Source of the DNA: QHCA01 sp003244095
GTDB taxonomy: Bacteria > Actinomycetota > Actinomycetes > Mycobacteriales > QHCA01
Assembly (NCBI GenBank): GCA_038329965.1
Contig: JBBQNN010000002.1
Coordinates: forward strand, 1-64,000
Direction of reading: 5' to 3'
DNA length: 64,000 nt
Of this stretch, positions 35,882-44,341 are shown in pieces; the first letter of the stretch is position 1, and each line of letters begins with the position of its first letter. The position numbers and the translations under genes were made by a program. The notes under the pieces were generated by a model that searched no databases, had not been told where the DNA came from, and was given only the letters and a program-made list of their open reading frames with translations.

Positions 35882-37231
35882 GTGACTGACCTGTTCGCCG
35901 AGGCGGGGCGGGCCGCTGCGGCCGCGGCGGCGCCGCTCGCGGTCCGGATGCGGCCGCGCACCCTCGACGAGGTGATCGGTCAGCGACACCTGCTGGGCCG
36001 GGGCTCGCCGCTGCGCCGGCTCGCCGAGCCGGCCGAGGGTGCCGCGCCGATCCCGCTGATCCTGTGGGGGCCGCCGGGTACGGGCAAGACGACCATCGCC
36101 CACGTCGTGTCACTGGCGACCAACCGCCGCTTCGTCGCGCTGTCCGCGCTGTCCGCCGGGGTCAAGGAGGTGCGGGCGGTCATCGAGGAGGCCCGCCGCG
36201 AGTTGGGCTTCTCCGGCACCCAGACAGTGCTCTTCATCGACGAGGTGCACCGCTTCTCCAAGACCCAGCAGGACTCGCTGCTGGGCGCGGTGGAGGACCG
36301 CACGGTAACCCTGGTCGCCGCGACGACGGAGAACCCGTTCTTCTCGGTCGTCTCCCCGTTGCTGTCCCGTTCGCTGCTGCTCACGCTCGAGCCGCTGACC
36401 GCCGACGACGTCCGCGAGGTCGTGCAGCGGGCGCTGACCGACGAGCGGGGCTTCGGCGGGCGGTTGACGCTGGCTGCCGACGCGCTCGACCACCTGGTCC
36501 GCCTTGCCGACGGCGACGCGCGCCGGGCACTCACCTCGCTCGAAGCCGCTGCCGGCGCGGCAGCCGAACGCGGTGGCGACACCGTCGACCTGGCCACGCT
36601 CGAGGAGGCCGCCCAGCAGGCCGCCGTGCGCTACGACCGCGAGGGCGACCAGCACTACGACGTGACCAGTGCCTTCATCAAGTCCGTCAGGGGCAGCGAC
36701 GTCGACGCCGCGCTGCATTACCTCGCCCGGATGGTGGTCGCCGGGGAGGACCCGCGGTTCATCGCCCGCCGGTTGGTCATCCTGGCCAGCGAGGACGTGG
36801 GACTGGCCGATCCCACCGCCCTGCCGGTGGCGATGGCAGCCGCGAGCGCGGTGCAGCTGATCGGCATGCCGGAGGCCCGGCTGAATCTTGCCCAGGCCGT
36901 GGTCCACCTCGCCCTCGCGCCGAAGTCCAACGCGGTGATCCTGGGCATCGACGCCGCGATCGCCGATGTCCGGGCCGGTCGCGGGGGCCGGGTGCCGGCC
37001 GCCCTGCGGGACGCCCACTACCCCGGCGCCAAGCGCCTGGAGCACGGCAGCGGCTACGACTACTCCCACAACCGGCCGGGCGGGGTGGCCCGGCAGCAGT
37101 ATCCACCCGACGACCTGGTCGGCCGCGACTACTACTCCCCCACGGCGTACGGCGCGGAGACTGAGCTGGCCCAGCGCCTGGGACGGCTGCGCAGGCAGGT
37201 CAGGGGGGAGACCGCGCCGCCGCGCGACTGA
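35882..37231 (+). CDS. rarA: replication-associated recombination protein RarA (MgsA)
   Basis: The 449-residue AAA+ ATPase of the clamp-loader clade acts at stalled forks. It has RMRPRTLDEVIGQRHLLG, Walker A WGPPGTGKTT (about residues 61-70), Walker B LFIDEVHRF, sensor VAATTENPFF and the C-terminal tetramerisation/MgsA region (ARRLVILASEDVGLADP, YPGAKRLEHGSGYDYSHN). GTG at 35882 is chosen from the family start (TDLFAEA) and the -10 element 7 nt upstream; an in-frame GTG at 35822 overlaps the amidase stop. Confidence 0.94.
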   Translation: MTDLFAEAGRAAAAAAAPLAVRMRPRTLDEVIGQRHLLGRGSPLRRLAEPAEGAAPIPLILWGPPGTGKTTIAHVVSLATNRRFVALSALSAGVKEVRAVIEEARRELGFSGTQTVLFIDEVHRFSKTQQDSLLGAVEDRTVTLVAATTENPFFSVVSPLLSRSLLLTLEPLTADDVREVVQRALTDERGFGGRLTLAADALDHLVRLADGDARRALTSLEAAAGAAAERGGDTVDLATLEEAAQQAAVRYDREGDQHYDVTSAFIKSVRGSDVDAALHYLARMVVAGEDPRFIARRLVILASEDVGLADPTALPVAMAAASAVQLIGMPEARLNLAQAVVHLALAPKSNAVILGIDAAIADVRAGRGGRVPAALRDAHYPGAKRLEHGSGYDYSHNRPGGVARQQYPPDDLVGRDYYSPTAYGAETELAQRLGRLRRQVRGETAPPRD

Positions 37232-37257
37232 CCCATCACACCGCGCGATGATCACGG

Positions 37258-37263
37258 TAGGGT
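37258..37263 (+). promoter_or_regulatory. possible -10 element TAGGGT
   Basis: TAGGGT, preceded by CACGG, lies 39 nt before the ATG of the DUF948 gene and 27 nt after the rarA stop. The spacing leaves a short leader that contains AGGAGAGGGAGAG. No -35 box was recognised. Confidence 0.4.
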
Positions 37264-37302
37264 GCCACAGACCCGAGTCGGCAGGAGAGGGAGAGTGATC
37301 GT

Positions 37303-37728
37303 ATGAGTGGTCCTGCGATTGCAGGGCTCGTGGCATCGGGGGGCTTCGCCGTCCTGGTCCTGGTGCTGGCCGTGCCGATCCTCAAGCTCGGCCGTACCAT
37401 CGACGAGACCACCAAGCTGGTCGCCTCGCTCAACGAACGCACCGCACCGCTGATCACCGACCTGGACACGACCCTGCGCCAGGTCGGCGCCCAACTCGAG
37501 CGGGTCGACGCGATCACCACGAACGCGCAAACCGTGACGACAAATATCGCTTCCCTGACCTCGCTGTTCGCCGCCACACTGGGCAGCCCGGTGGTCAAGG
37601 TGGCGGCGTTCACCTACGGCGTGCGCAAGGCGGTCACCGGCCGGCGCAAGGCCGACGCCAGCAAGCGGGTGGCTCAGGAGATCAAGGACGAGCGCCGCCG
37701 CGGGCGGCACGAGAAGGGGAGGCGATAA
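37303..37728 (+). CDS. DUF948 membrane protein
   Basis: The 141-residue protein has one N-terminal transmembrane helix (about residues 6-26) followed by a coiled-coil amphipathic region (TIDETTKLVASLNERTAPLI) and a basic tail. DUF948 proteins of unknown function usually lie just before alaS in actinobacteria. Strong purine-rich ribosome binding site upstream. Confidence 0.75.
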   Translation: MSGPAIAGLVASGGFAVLVLVLAVPILKLGRTIDETTKLVASLNERTAPLITDLDTTLRQVGAQLERVDAITTNAQTVTTNIASLTSLFAATLGSPVVKVAAFTYGVRKAVTGRRKADASKRVAQEIKDERRRGRHEKGRR

Positions 37729-37731
37729 CGG

Positions 37732-37989
37732 ATGCGACGCCTGTTCTGGGCCGCGCTCGGCGCGACTGCCGGCATCCTGATCGTCCGCAAGCTGACCAGC
37801 ACCGCGCGTGGCTTCACCCCGGCGGCCCTCTCCGAGCAGCTGTCGCAGAGCATTGCCGGCCTCGGCGATTCGATCCGCGACTTCGCCGATGACATCAGGG
37901 CCGCGATGGCAGAGCGCGAGGAGGAGCTGATGGCTGCCCTGGCCGACGACGGCACCGGGCGGCCGGGCGCAGGGGGCAATTCGCGATGA
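37732..37989 (+). CDS. small DUF6167-like membrane protein
   Basis: The 85-residue protein has a short hydrophobic N-terminus (LFWAALGATAGILIVRKL) followed by helices (SQSIAGLGDSIRDFADDIRAAM) and an acidic segment. Similar small proteins accompany DUF948 and alaS in actinobacteria. The function is unknown. Its stop overlaps the alaS ATG by 4 bp. Confidence 0.65.
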   Translation: MRRLFWAALGATAGILIVRKLTSTARGFTPAALSEQLSQSIAGLGDSIRDFADDIRAAMAEREEELMAALADDGTGRPGAGGNSR

Positions 37990-40661
37990 GGACCGCCGAC
38001 ATCCGGCGGCGCTTTCTCGACCACTTCGTCCGCTTCGAACACACCGTCGTCCCGAGCGCCAGCCTCATCGCCGACGACCCCACCCTGCTGCTGGTCAATG
38101 CGGGCATGGTGCCGTTCAAGCCGTACCTGCTCGGTGAGCGCACGCCCCCGCACCCGCGTGCCACCAGCGTGCAGAAGTGCGTGCGGACCGTCGACATCGA
38201 GGACGTCGGCAAGTTCAGCCGCTACGGCTCGTTCTTCCAGATGTGCGGCAACTTCTCCTTCGGCGACTACTTCAAGGAAGGTGCCATTCACTACGCGTGG
38301 GACCTGCTCACCACGGCGCAGGCCGACGGCGGCTACGGCTTCGACGCCGAGCGGCTGTGGGCGACGGTCTACCTCGACGACGACGAGGCCTACGACGTGT
38401 GGACCCGCCAGGTCGGCATGCCCCCTGAGCGGGTCCAGCGGCTGGGCAAGGAGGACAACTACTGGGACATGGGTGTCCCTGGCCCGTGCGGCCCCGACTC
38501 GGAGATCTTCATCGACCGCGGGCCAGAAAACGGCCCCGACGGCGGCCCCGCTGTCGGCGGTGATCGTTTCGTCGAGCTGTGGAACCTCGTGTTCATGACC
38601 TACGAGCGCGGTCCCGGCGAAGGCAAGGACTACCCGATCCTGCGCGACCTGCCGGCCAGGAACATCGACACCGGGATGGGCCTGGAGCGGGTCGCCACGC
38701 AGCTACAGGGTGTCGACAACCTGTACGAGATCGACGAGGTCTACCCGGTGCTGGCCCGGGCGGCCGATCTGGCCGGCAAGCGCTACGGCGCCGACCCCTC
38801 CGACGACGTCCGGCTGCGGGTCGTGGCCGACCACGTGCGCACCACCCTGATGATGATCGGCGACGGCGTGACACCGGCCAACGAGGGCCGCGGCTACGTG
38901 CTGCGGCGAATCCTGCGCCGGGCGGTGCGGGCGATGCGGCTGCTCGGCTACGACGACCTGGCGCTGCCGGATCTGCTGCCGGTGTCACGAGACTGCATGA
39001 GCCCGTCCTATCCCGAGCTCGCCGCCGACTTCGAGCGGATCTCCTCCTACGCCTACGCCGAGGAGGAGGCCTTCCGTTCGACGCTGCGGGCCGGCACCAC
39101 GATCTTCGACAGCGCTGCCGCGGCGGCGCGCAGCGCCGGCAGCAGCACGCTGCCCGGCGACAAGGCATTCGCTCTGCACGACACCTATGGCTTCCCGATC
39201 GACCTGACGCTGGAGATGGCGCGCGAGCAGGGCCTGACGGTCGACGAGGAGGGCTTCCGCCGCCTGATGGCCCAGCAGCGCACCCGGGCCAAGGAGGATT
39301 CCCGGGCGCGCAAGACCGGTGGCACGGACGTGTCGGCCTACCGTGCGGTGTTCGACCGGGCCGGCCCGTCGACCTTCACCGGCTACTCCGAGGTCGAGCG
39401 GGAGTCGGCCGTGGTCGGGATCATCGGGCCGGTCGGCGCCCTCTCCGGCGCCGATGAGGGCGACGAGGTGGAGGTCGTGCTCGACGCAACGCCGTTCTAC
39501 GCCGAGGGCGGCGGCCAGCTGGCCGACCTGGGCCGTATCACCGTCAGCGGCGGCGAGCTCGAGGTCCTCGACGTGCAGTCGCCGGTGCCCGGCCTGATCG
39601 TGCACCGGGCCCGGCTCCTGCGCGGGGAGCTCAGGTCGGGCGACCAGGCGCACGCCGCGGTCGACGTCGAGCGGCGGCGGTCCATCTCGCGGTCGCACAC
39701 GGCCACCCACCTCGTGCACCGGGCCATGCGCGGCGCCCTCGGCGAGTCGGCCACCCAGGCCGGCTCTCTCAACGCACCCGGCCGGCTGCGCTTCGACTTC
39801 AACACCCCGGCCGCCGTGCCCTCGACCGTGCTCGCCGACGTCGAGGACCAGGTCAACGCCGTCCTGCTCGACGACCTGCCGGTGCGGGCCTTCGTGACCA
39901 CCCAGGACGAGGCCCGCCGGATCGGCGCGATGGCGCTGTTCGGGGAGAAGTACGGCGATCAGGTCCGGGTGGTGGAGGTCGGTGACTACGCCCGCGAGCT
40001 GTGCGGTGGCACGCACGCGGCCCGGTCGGGGCAGATCGGTGTGATCAAGCTGCTGTCCGAGGCGTCGATCGGGGCGGGGGTCCGCCGGGTGGAGGCGCTG
40101 GTCGGGCTCGACGCGTTCCGCTTCCTCGCCCGGGAGCACGTGCTGGTGGCGCAGCTGGCCGAGATGTTCAAGGTCCCGGCAGACGAGGTGCCCGACCGGG
40201 TGCACGGTATCGTCTCGCGGCTGCGCGACGCCGAGAAGGAGCTGGCCAAGCTCCGGGCCGACGCCGTGCTGGCCCAGGGCGGCGAGCTCGCCACCGCCGC
40301 CCGGGACGTCCACGGTGTCGCCGTCGTGACCACGGAGGTGGCCGGCGGCACCGCCGGAGACGACCTGCGCCGGCTGGCCCTCGACATCCGGGGGCGGCTC
40401 GATCCGGGCCGGCCGGCGGTCGTCGCCGTCGCCGCCGGCACCGGTGGGCGGGCCTCGATCGTGGTGGCGGTCAACGGGCCGGCGCGAGCGGCACGGCTGT
40501 CGGCCGCCGACATCGTGCGCGAGGCCGGCCAGGCCATCGACGGCAGGGGCGGCGGCAGCGACGAGCTCGCCCAGGGTGGCGGCACCAACGCCGCCGGCGT
40601 GCCCGAGGCGCTCCGGTTGGTGACCGACTACGTCGCAGGGCGGGTGACCGGCACTGAGTGA
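37986..40661 (+). CDS. alaS: alanyl-tRNA synthetase
   Basis: Charges tRNA-Ala and edits Ser/Gly. The 891-residue protein has the class II core (ADIRRRFLDHF, SVQKCVRTVDIEDVGK), the editing domain metal site (HTATHLVHRA and CGGTHAARSGQIG) and the C-terminal C-Ala domain with DHHA1 motif (GGGTNAAGVPEAL-like GGSDELAQGG). ATG at 37986 overlaps the upstream stop. Confidence 0.97.
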   Translation: MRTADIRRRFLDHFVRFEHTVVPSASLIADDPTLLLVNAGMVPFKPYLLGERTPPHPRATSVQKCVRTVDIEDVGKFSRYGSFFQMCGNFSFGDYFKEGAIHYAWDLLTTAQADGGYGFDAERLWATVYLDDDEAYDVWTRQVGMPPERVQRLGKEDNYWDMGVPGPCGPDSEIFIDRGPENGPDGGPAVGGDRFVELWNLVFMTYERGPGEGKDYPILRDLPARNIDTGMGLERVATQLQGVDNLYEIDEVYPVLARAADLAGKRYGADPSDDVRLRVVADHVRTTLMMIGDGVTPANEGRGYVLRRILRRAVRAMRLLGYDDLALPDLLPVSRDCMSPSYPELAADFERISSYAYAEEEAFRSTLRAGTTIFDSAAAAARSAGSSTLPGDKAFALHDTYGFPIDLTLEMAREQGLTVDEEGFRRLMAQQRTRAKEDSRARKTGGTDVSAYRAVFDRAGPSTFTGYSEVERESAVVGIIGPVGALSGADEGDEVEVVLDATPFYAEGGGQLADLGRITVSGGELEVLDVQSPVPGLIVHRARLLRGELRSGDQAHAAVDVERRRSISRSHTATHLVHRAMRGALGESATQAGSLNAPGRLRFDFNTPAAVPSTVLADVEDQVNAVLLDDLPVRAFVTTQDEARRIGAMALFGEKYGDQVRVVEVGDYARELCGGTHAARSGQIGVIKLLSEASIGAGVRRVEALVGLDAFRFLAREHVLVAQLAEMFKVPADEVPDRVHGIVSRLRDAEKELAKLRADAVLAQGGELATAARDVHGVAVVTTEVAGGTAGDDLRRLALDIRGRLDPGRPAVVAVAAGTGGRASIVVAVNGPARAARLSAADIVREAGQAIDGRGGGSDELAQGGGTNAAGVPEALRLVTDYVAGRVTGTE

Positions 40662-41097
40662 AGCCCCGTCGACCTTCGGCGTCCGGCTCGGTGTCGACGT
40701 CGGGTCGGTCCGGGTCGGGGTCGCCGCCAGTGACGCTTCCGGGGTGCTGGCGACGCCCCTGGTCACCCTGCCGCGTGCCGCCTCGGTCACGGCCCTCGCC
40801 CGGCTGGTCGACGAGCACGCGGCGGTGGAGGTCGTCGTCGGACTGCCGCGCTCCCTGTCCGGCCGATCGGGCCCGGCCGCCGAGATCGCTGTGGCATATG
40901 CGGACGAACTTCGCGCCGTGCTGGCCGACCGGCCGCGGCCCGTCGCGGTGCACCTGGCCGACGAGCGGCTCACCACCGTCATCGCGTCGCGTAATCTCAC
41001 TGACCGAGGCGTCCGCGGGAAGCGTCAGCGTTCGGTGGTCGACCAGGCGGCCGCCGTGCTGATCCTGCAGTCCTGGCTCGACAGGGAAGCTCGATAG
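40654..41097 (+). CDS. ruvX: RuvX/YqgF-family Holliday-junction resolvase-like nuclease
   Basis: The frame encodes 147 residues, normal for the family, with the N-terminal catalytic strand VRLGVDVGSVRVGVAASD (DxGxxR-like), VVGLPRSLSGRSG, LADERLTT and SVVDQAAAVLIL. RuvX is linked to 16S rRNA maturation. The start is anomalous: between the frame's upstream stop (TGA at 40645) and the catalytic Asp there is no ATG, GTG or TTG; the only near-start is CTG at 40654. The GTG overlapping the alaS stop (40658) is out of frame by one base. The next in-frame GTG (40744) would delete the active site. Either a CTG start or a one-base deletion is implied. Confidence 0.8.
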   Translation: MSEAPSTFGVRLGVDVGSVRVGVAASDASGVLATPLVTLPRAASVTALARLVDEHAAVEVVVGLPRSLSGRSGPAAEIAVAYADELRAVLADRPRPVAVHLADERLTTVIASRNLTDRGVRGKRQRSVVDQAAAVLILQSWLDREAR

Positions 41098-41121
41098 GGA
41101 AGCTCGATAGGGAAGCTCGAC
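41083..41121 (+). repeat. three 13-bp direct repeats at the ruvX/mltG junction
   Basis: AGGGAAGCTCGAT occurs at 41083, 41096 and, with a final C, at 41109. The first copy encodes the last ruvX residues and its stop falls at the junction with copy two. The copies lie immediately upstream of the mltG ribosome binding site (AAGGAGAGG, 41122-41130). Confidence 0.95.
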
Positions 41122-41132
41122 AAGGAGAGGCG

Positions 41133-42275
41133 GTGCGCATGGCGGGCAACGACCTTGACCTGCTGGGCGACTCCGCCATGCCGGCCAGCGGGGGCCGCCA
41201 CCGGTCCAAGCACCGCCGCCCGCCTACCCGCCGGCGGGGTCGCAGCCTGCTGCCGTTGCTGATCGTCCTGATCATGCTCGGCGGCATGGTCGGGGGGGTC
41301 TGGTACGGCGGCTCTCGCGTCATGGCAGCCCTGACCGGCACACCCGACTACGCCGGCAACGGCTCCGGCACCGTCGCGGTGGAGATCAACAGCGGCGACA
41401 GCGCGACCGCCATCGCCGGCACCCTCCTCAACAAGGGTGTCGTGAAGAGCATCAAGGCCTTCGTCGCCGCTGCCCGGGCAGATCCCCGCTCGCTCACACT
41501 GCAGCCCGGCGCCTACAAGCTGCACAAGCAGATGAAGGCCAGCCTGGCGTTGGCGCTGCTGCTCGACCCGGCGTCGCGTCTGCAGGCCGTGGTGACCATC
41601 CCCGAGGGCTTCTCGGTCGTCCAGACGGTGGCCCGTATCGCCGCGCGCACGGGCCTGCCCCTGGCCCAGGTCCAGGCGGCGGCCAGGGACACGGCCAGGC
41701 TCGGGTTGCCCGCCTACGCCAAGGGTGGGCTCGAGGGCTTCCTCTACCCGGCCACCTACGACATCGAGCCCGGCACGTCGGCCCGCGCGGTGTTGCAGAT
41801 GATGGTGGCCAAGTTCAACGCGGTGGCGGCATCGAGCAAGCTCGAGCAGCGGGCCGCGGCGGTCGGCCTCAGTCCGTACGAAGTCCTCGTCGTCGCCTCC
41901 CTCGTGCAGGAGGAGGGGCTGGTCGTCACGGACATGCCGATGATCGCCCGGGTGATCCACAACCGGATCGTGGCCGGCACGCCGCTTGGCATCGACGCGG
42001 CCATCTTCTACGGGCTGGGCCGCACGGGTGGGCAGTTGTCGGCGGCCGACCTCAACAAGGACACCCCCTACAACACCCGCAAGGTCAAGGGTCTGCCGCC
42101 GACGCCGATCGACTCCCCGGGGGCCGACGCCGTCTCGGCCGCTCTCGCGCCGACGCCCGGCGACTGGCTGTACTACGTGCTCAAGGACAAGCAGGGTCAC
42201 CAGTTCTTCACCGACAGCTATCAGGCATTCGTCGACCAGAAGGCCAAGTCGATCAAAGAGGGCGTGTTCAAGTAG
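41133..42275 (+). CDS. mltG: endolytic murein transglycosylase MltG
   Basis: MltG cuts nascent peptidoglycan strands and sets glycan length. The 380-residue protein has a basic N-terminus (HRSKHRRPPTRRRGRS), one transmembrane helix (about residues 38-58), a LysM-like segment and the YceG catalytic domain with ASLVQEEG (catalytic Glu) and YNTRKVKGLPPTPIDSPG. GTG at 41133 has AAGGAG 5 nt upstream. Confidence 0.93.
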   Translation: MRMAGNDLDLLGDSAMPASGGRHRSKHRRPPTRRRGRSLLPLLIVLIMLGGMVGGVWYGGSRVMAALTGTPDYAGNGSGTVAVEINSGDSATAIAGTLLNKGVVKSIKAFVAAARADPRSLTLQPGAYKLHKQMKASLALALLLDPASRLQAVVTIPEGFSVVQTVARIAARTGLPLAQVQAAARDTARLGLPAYAKGGLEGFLYPATYDIEPGTSARAVLQMMVAKFNAVAASSKLEQRAAAVGLSPYEVLVVASLVQEEGLVVTDMPMIARVIHNRIVAGTPLGIDAAIFYGLGRTGGQLSAADLNKDTPYNTRKVKGLPPTPIDSPGADAVSAALAPTPGDWLYYVLKDKQGHQFFTDSYQAFVDQKAKSIKEGVFK

Positions 42276-43061
42276 ATGCCCCGAGCGGCGGTCCTCGGCA
42301 GCCCCGTAGCGCACTCTCTGTCCCCGGCGCTGCACCGGGCGGCCTATGCCGCCCTCGGCCTCTCCGGCTGGGCCTACGACGCGGTCGAGTGCGCCGAGGA
42401 GGGCCTGGCGCCGTTCCTCGACGGCCTCGGCCCCGAATGGGCCGGGCTGTCGCTGACCATGCCGCTCAAGCGGGTGGCCATCGGCCTGATGGCGACCGTC
42501 TCGGCGCTGGCCCGCGACGTGGGTGCCGCCAACACCGTGTTGTTGTCCCCGGACGGCCGGCACGCCGACAACACCGATGTCGGCGGCCTGGTCGACGCGC
42601 TGAGCGGTGCGGACGCCTCCGCGGCGGTGGTACTCGGAGCGGGTGGCACGGCGGCCGCGGCGCTGGCCGCGCTGCGTGATCTGGGCGCGTCCGGGGCCAC
42701 CGTCGTGGTCCGCGACCGTGGCCGGGCCAGGGACCTGCTGGCCGCCGCCGACAGGCTGGGGATGTCCGTCCGGCTGCGCCGGTGGCCCACCGTGCCGGAG
42801 CCGGCGAGCCTGGTGATCTCCACGGTCCCCCGTGGCGCGGCCGACGCGCTCGGCGACCACCCGTGGCGCCGGCAGACGACGGTCTGTGACGTGCTGTACG
42901 ACCCGTGGCCGACCCGACTCGCCGCTGCCGCGGCGGCGGCCGGTTGCCGGGTCGTCGGCGGGCGGGAGCTCCTGCTGCACCAGGCTGCCCGGCAGGTGCG
43001 CCTGATGACCGGCCGGGCCGCCCCCGTGGATGCCATGCGGCAGGCGATCGCCCTGCCCTGA
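42276..43061 (+). CDS. aroE: shikimate dehydrogenase
   Basis: Reduces 3-dehydroshikimate with NADPH. The 261-residue protein has the shikimate site VAHSLSPALHRAAY, the catalytic Lys in LSLTMPLKR, Asp in ADNTDVGG and the nucleotide loop VLGAGGTAAAAL. ATG directly follows the mltG stop (TAGATG). aroCKB continue only after the 18-kb pilus locus. Confidence 0.94.
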   Translation: MPRAAVLGSPVAHSLSPALHRAAYAALGLSGWAYDAVECAEEGLAPFLDGLGPEWAGLSLTMPLKRVAIGLMATVSALARDVGAANTVLLSPDGRHADNTDVGGLVDALSGADASAAVVLGAGGTAAAALAALRDLGASGATVVVRDRGRARDLLAAADRLGMSVRLRRWPTVPEPASLVISTVPRGAADALGDHPWRRQTTVCDVLYDPWPTRLAAAAAAAGCRVVGGRELLLHQAARQVRLMTGRAAPVDAMRQAIALP

Positions 43062-43076
43062 CCGGGCGGCCACCGC

Positions 43077-43104
43077 TCAAGGCCGGCGGCGCTTGCGCCG
43101 ATGC
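43077..43104 (+). promoter_or_regulatory. sigma-28 (FliA/WhiG)-type promoter A, T4P operon head
   Basis: TCAA (43077-43080) and GCCGATGC (43097-43104) are 16 nt apart, the pattern of sigma-28 promoters (TCAA/TAAA-N15-16-GCCGATAA). It lies between aroE and the first pilus gene. Four more copies of this pattern precede other pil units in the window. Confidence 0.7.
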
Positions 43105-43140
43105 CACAGCGAGCGGGACAACCGAACGGTAGGAGTGGCG

Positions 43141-43248
43141 ATGGCGCACGGGTCCGGCGGGCTGATCCAACCGGCGGGGGCAGCGCCGTGGTCCAGCTAC
43201 GCGGCGGTCGGCACGGTCGTGCCCGGCGGACCGATGGCCAGACCGTGA
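43141..43248 (+). CDS. 35-residue leader ORF coupled to the DUF4388 gene
   Basis: ATG at 43141 has AGGAG (43131-43135) 5 nt upstream, the best ribosome binding site in the leader. The ORF encodes MAHGSGGLIQPAGAAPWSSY and 15 more residues and stops with TGA at 43246-43248, overlapping the GTG of the next gene (GTGA). It has no recognised family. It may be a small pilus-associated protein or a leader whose translation delivers ribosomes to the next start, which itself lacks a good ribosome binding site. Confidence 0.5.
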   Translation: MAHGSGGLIQPAGAAPWSSYAAVGTVVPGGPMARP

Positions 43249-44339
43249 AGCTCGAAGGCCCGCTGGAGGCATTCGGCCTGCCGGACCTCTTCCAGTTGCT
43301 CACCGCGACGAGGAAGTCTGGGGGCCTGCACCTCCACCGCGGCGCCCAGCGCGGCGTGATCCGCCTTGTCGACGGAGCCATCTCCGGCGCCAGCAGTGAC
43401 ACGACCCGCCAGTCCCTGGTCCGCCGCCTGGTCGGTGCCGGGCAGTTGACCGAGGAGTCCCTCTCCGCCGGCGTGGCCCGGGTGCGGGGCGACCGGTCGG
43501 TCGGGCTTGCCCGGGCGATGCAGGAGGCGGGGGCGGTCGACGACACCTTGCTGCTGGACGTGGCCCGCGAGCAGACGGTCGACGCGCTGTTCGACGTCCT
43601 GCGCTGGACCGACGGCACCTTCACCTTCGAGGTCGACGAGGCCGACGGCGACGACCTGGGCCTGCGGCAGAGCGCCGACGAGCTGGTCGCGGCGGCCGGC
43701 CAGCGCATCGCCGCCTGGCCGGCCCTGTCCGGGCAGATCTCCTCACCCGATGTGGTGCTCCGCCTGACTCCTGCACCGGAACACGACCCCACCCTGACCC
43801 GCGACGAGTGGGCGCTGGTGGCGTTGATCGACGGCCGGCGCGACATTCGCGACCTGGTCGACCTGTGCGGGCGCGGGGAGTTCGCCACCGTGGCGCTGCT
43901 CGGCCCCCTGGTCGAGCGCGGCCTCCTGGAAGTACCCGGCGAGGGTGCCGGTGACGACGTCGCCACCGGCCTGCTCCGGCGCCAGCACCTGATCGAATCG
44001 CTGGAGGGCACCTCCGAGCCGGTCGAGTCGGGGCCGGCAACCGCCGTCGCCGACCTGCCGCCGGTGGACACCGCACCGGTGCCCCTGCCGCGGGCACCCG
44101 AGCGGACACAGGACGAGCCGGCCCCAGCACCACCCGTCGAGTCGCACTCGGTACTTCCGGTGCCTCCTGAGTGGCCGCAGGAGGAGACCTCGCCGCCGCG
44201 CCTGCAGGGGAGCCGGCGTGGCCTGCAGTCCGGGATCGTGCCGGCCCCCGATGACGACCGGCAGGTGGTCATCGAGCCGGATCCGAGTGTCAATAAGGGC
44301 ATGCTGCTGCGCCTCATCGCCGGCGTCCGTGCGGTCTGA
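43245..44339 (+). CDS. DUF4388 domain protein at head of pilus locus
   Basis: The 364-residue protein begins KLEGPLEAFGLPDLFQLL, the hallmark of DUF4388 (PATAN-related) domains found near T4P, gliding and c-di-GMP proteins. Further features are GGLHLHRGAQRGVIRLVDG, helical repeats (LVRRLVGAGQLTEESL), a winged-helix-like region (WALVALIDGRRDIRDLVDL) and a 100-residue Pro/Glu-rich disordered C-terminus ending in a short hydrophobic helix. The start GTG overlaps the leader ORF stop. It probably works with the following small GTPase in pilus control; this is inferred from context. Confidence 0.7.
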   Translation: MKLEGPLEAFGLPDLFQLLTATRKSGGLHLHRGAQRGVIRLVDGAISGASSDTTRQSLVRRLVGAGQLTEESLSAGVARVRGDRSVGLARAMQEAGAVDDTLLLDVAREQTVDALFDVLRWTDGTFTFEVDEADGDDLGLRQSADELVAAAGQRIAAWPALSGQISSPDVVLRLTPAPEHDPTLTRDEWALVALIDGRRDIRDLVDLCGRGEFATVALLGPLVERGLLEVPGEGAGDDVATGLLRRQHLIESLEGTSEPVESGPATAVADLPPVDTAPVPLPRAPERTQDEPAPAPPVESHSVLPVPPEWPQEETSPPRLQGSRRGLQSGIVPAPDDDRQVVIEPDPSVNKGMLLRLIAGVRAV

Positions 44340-44341
44340 GG

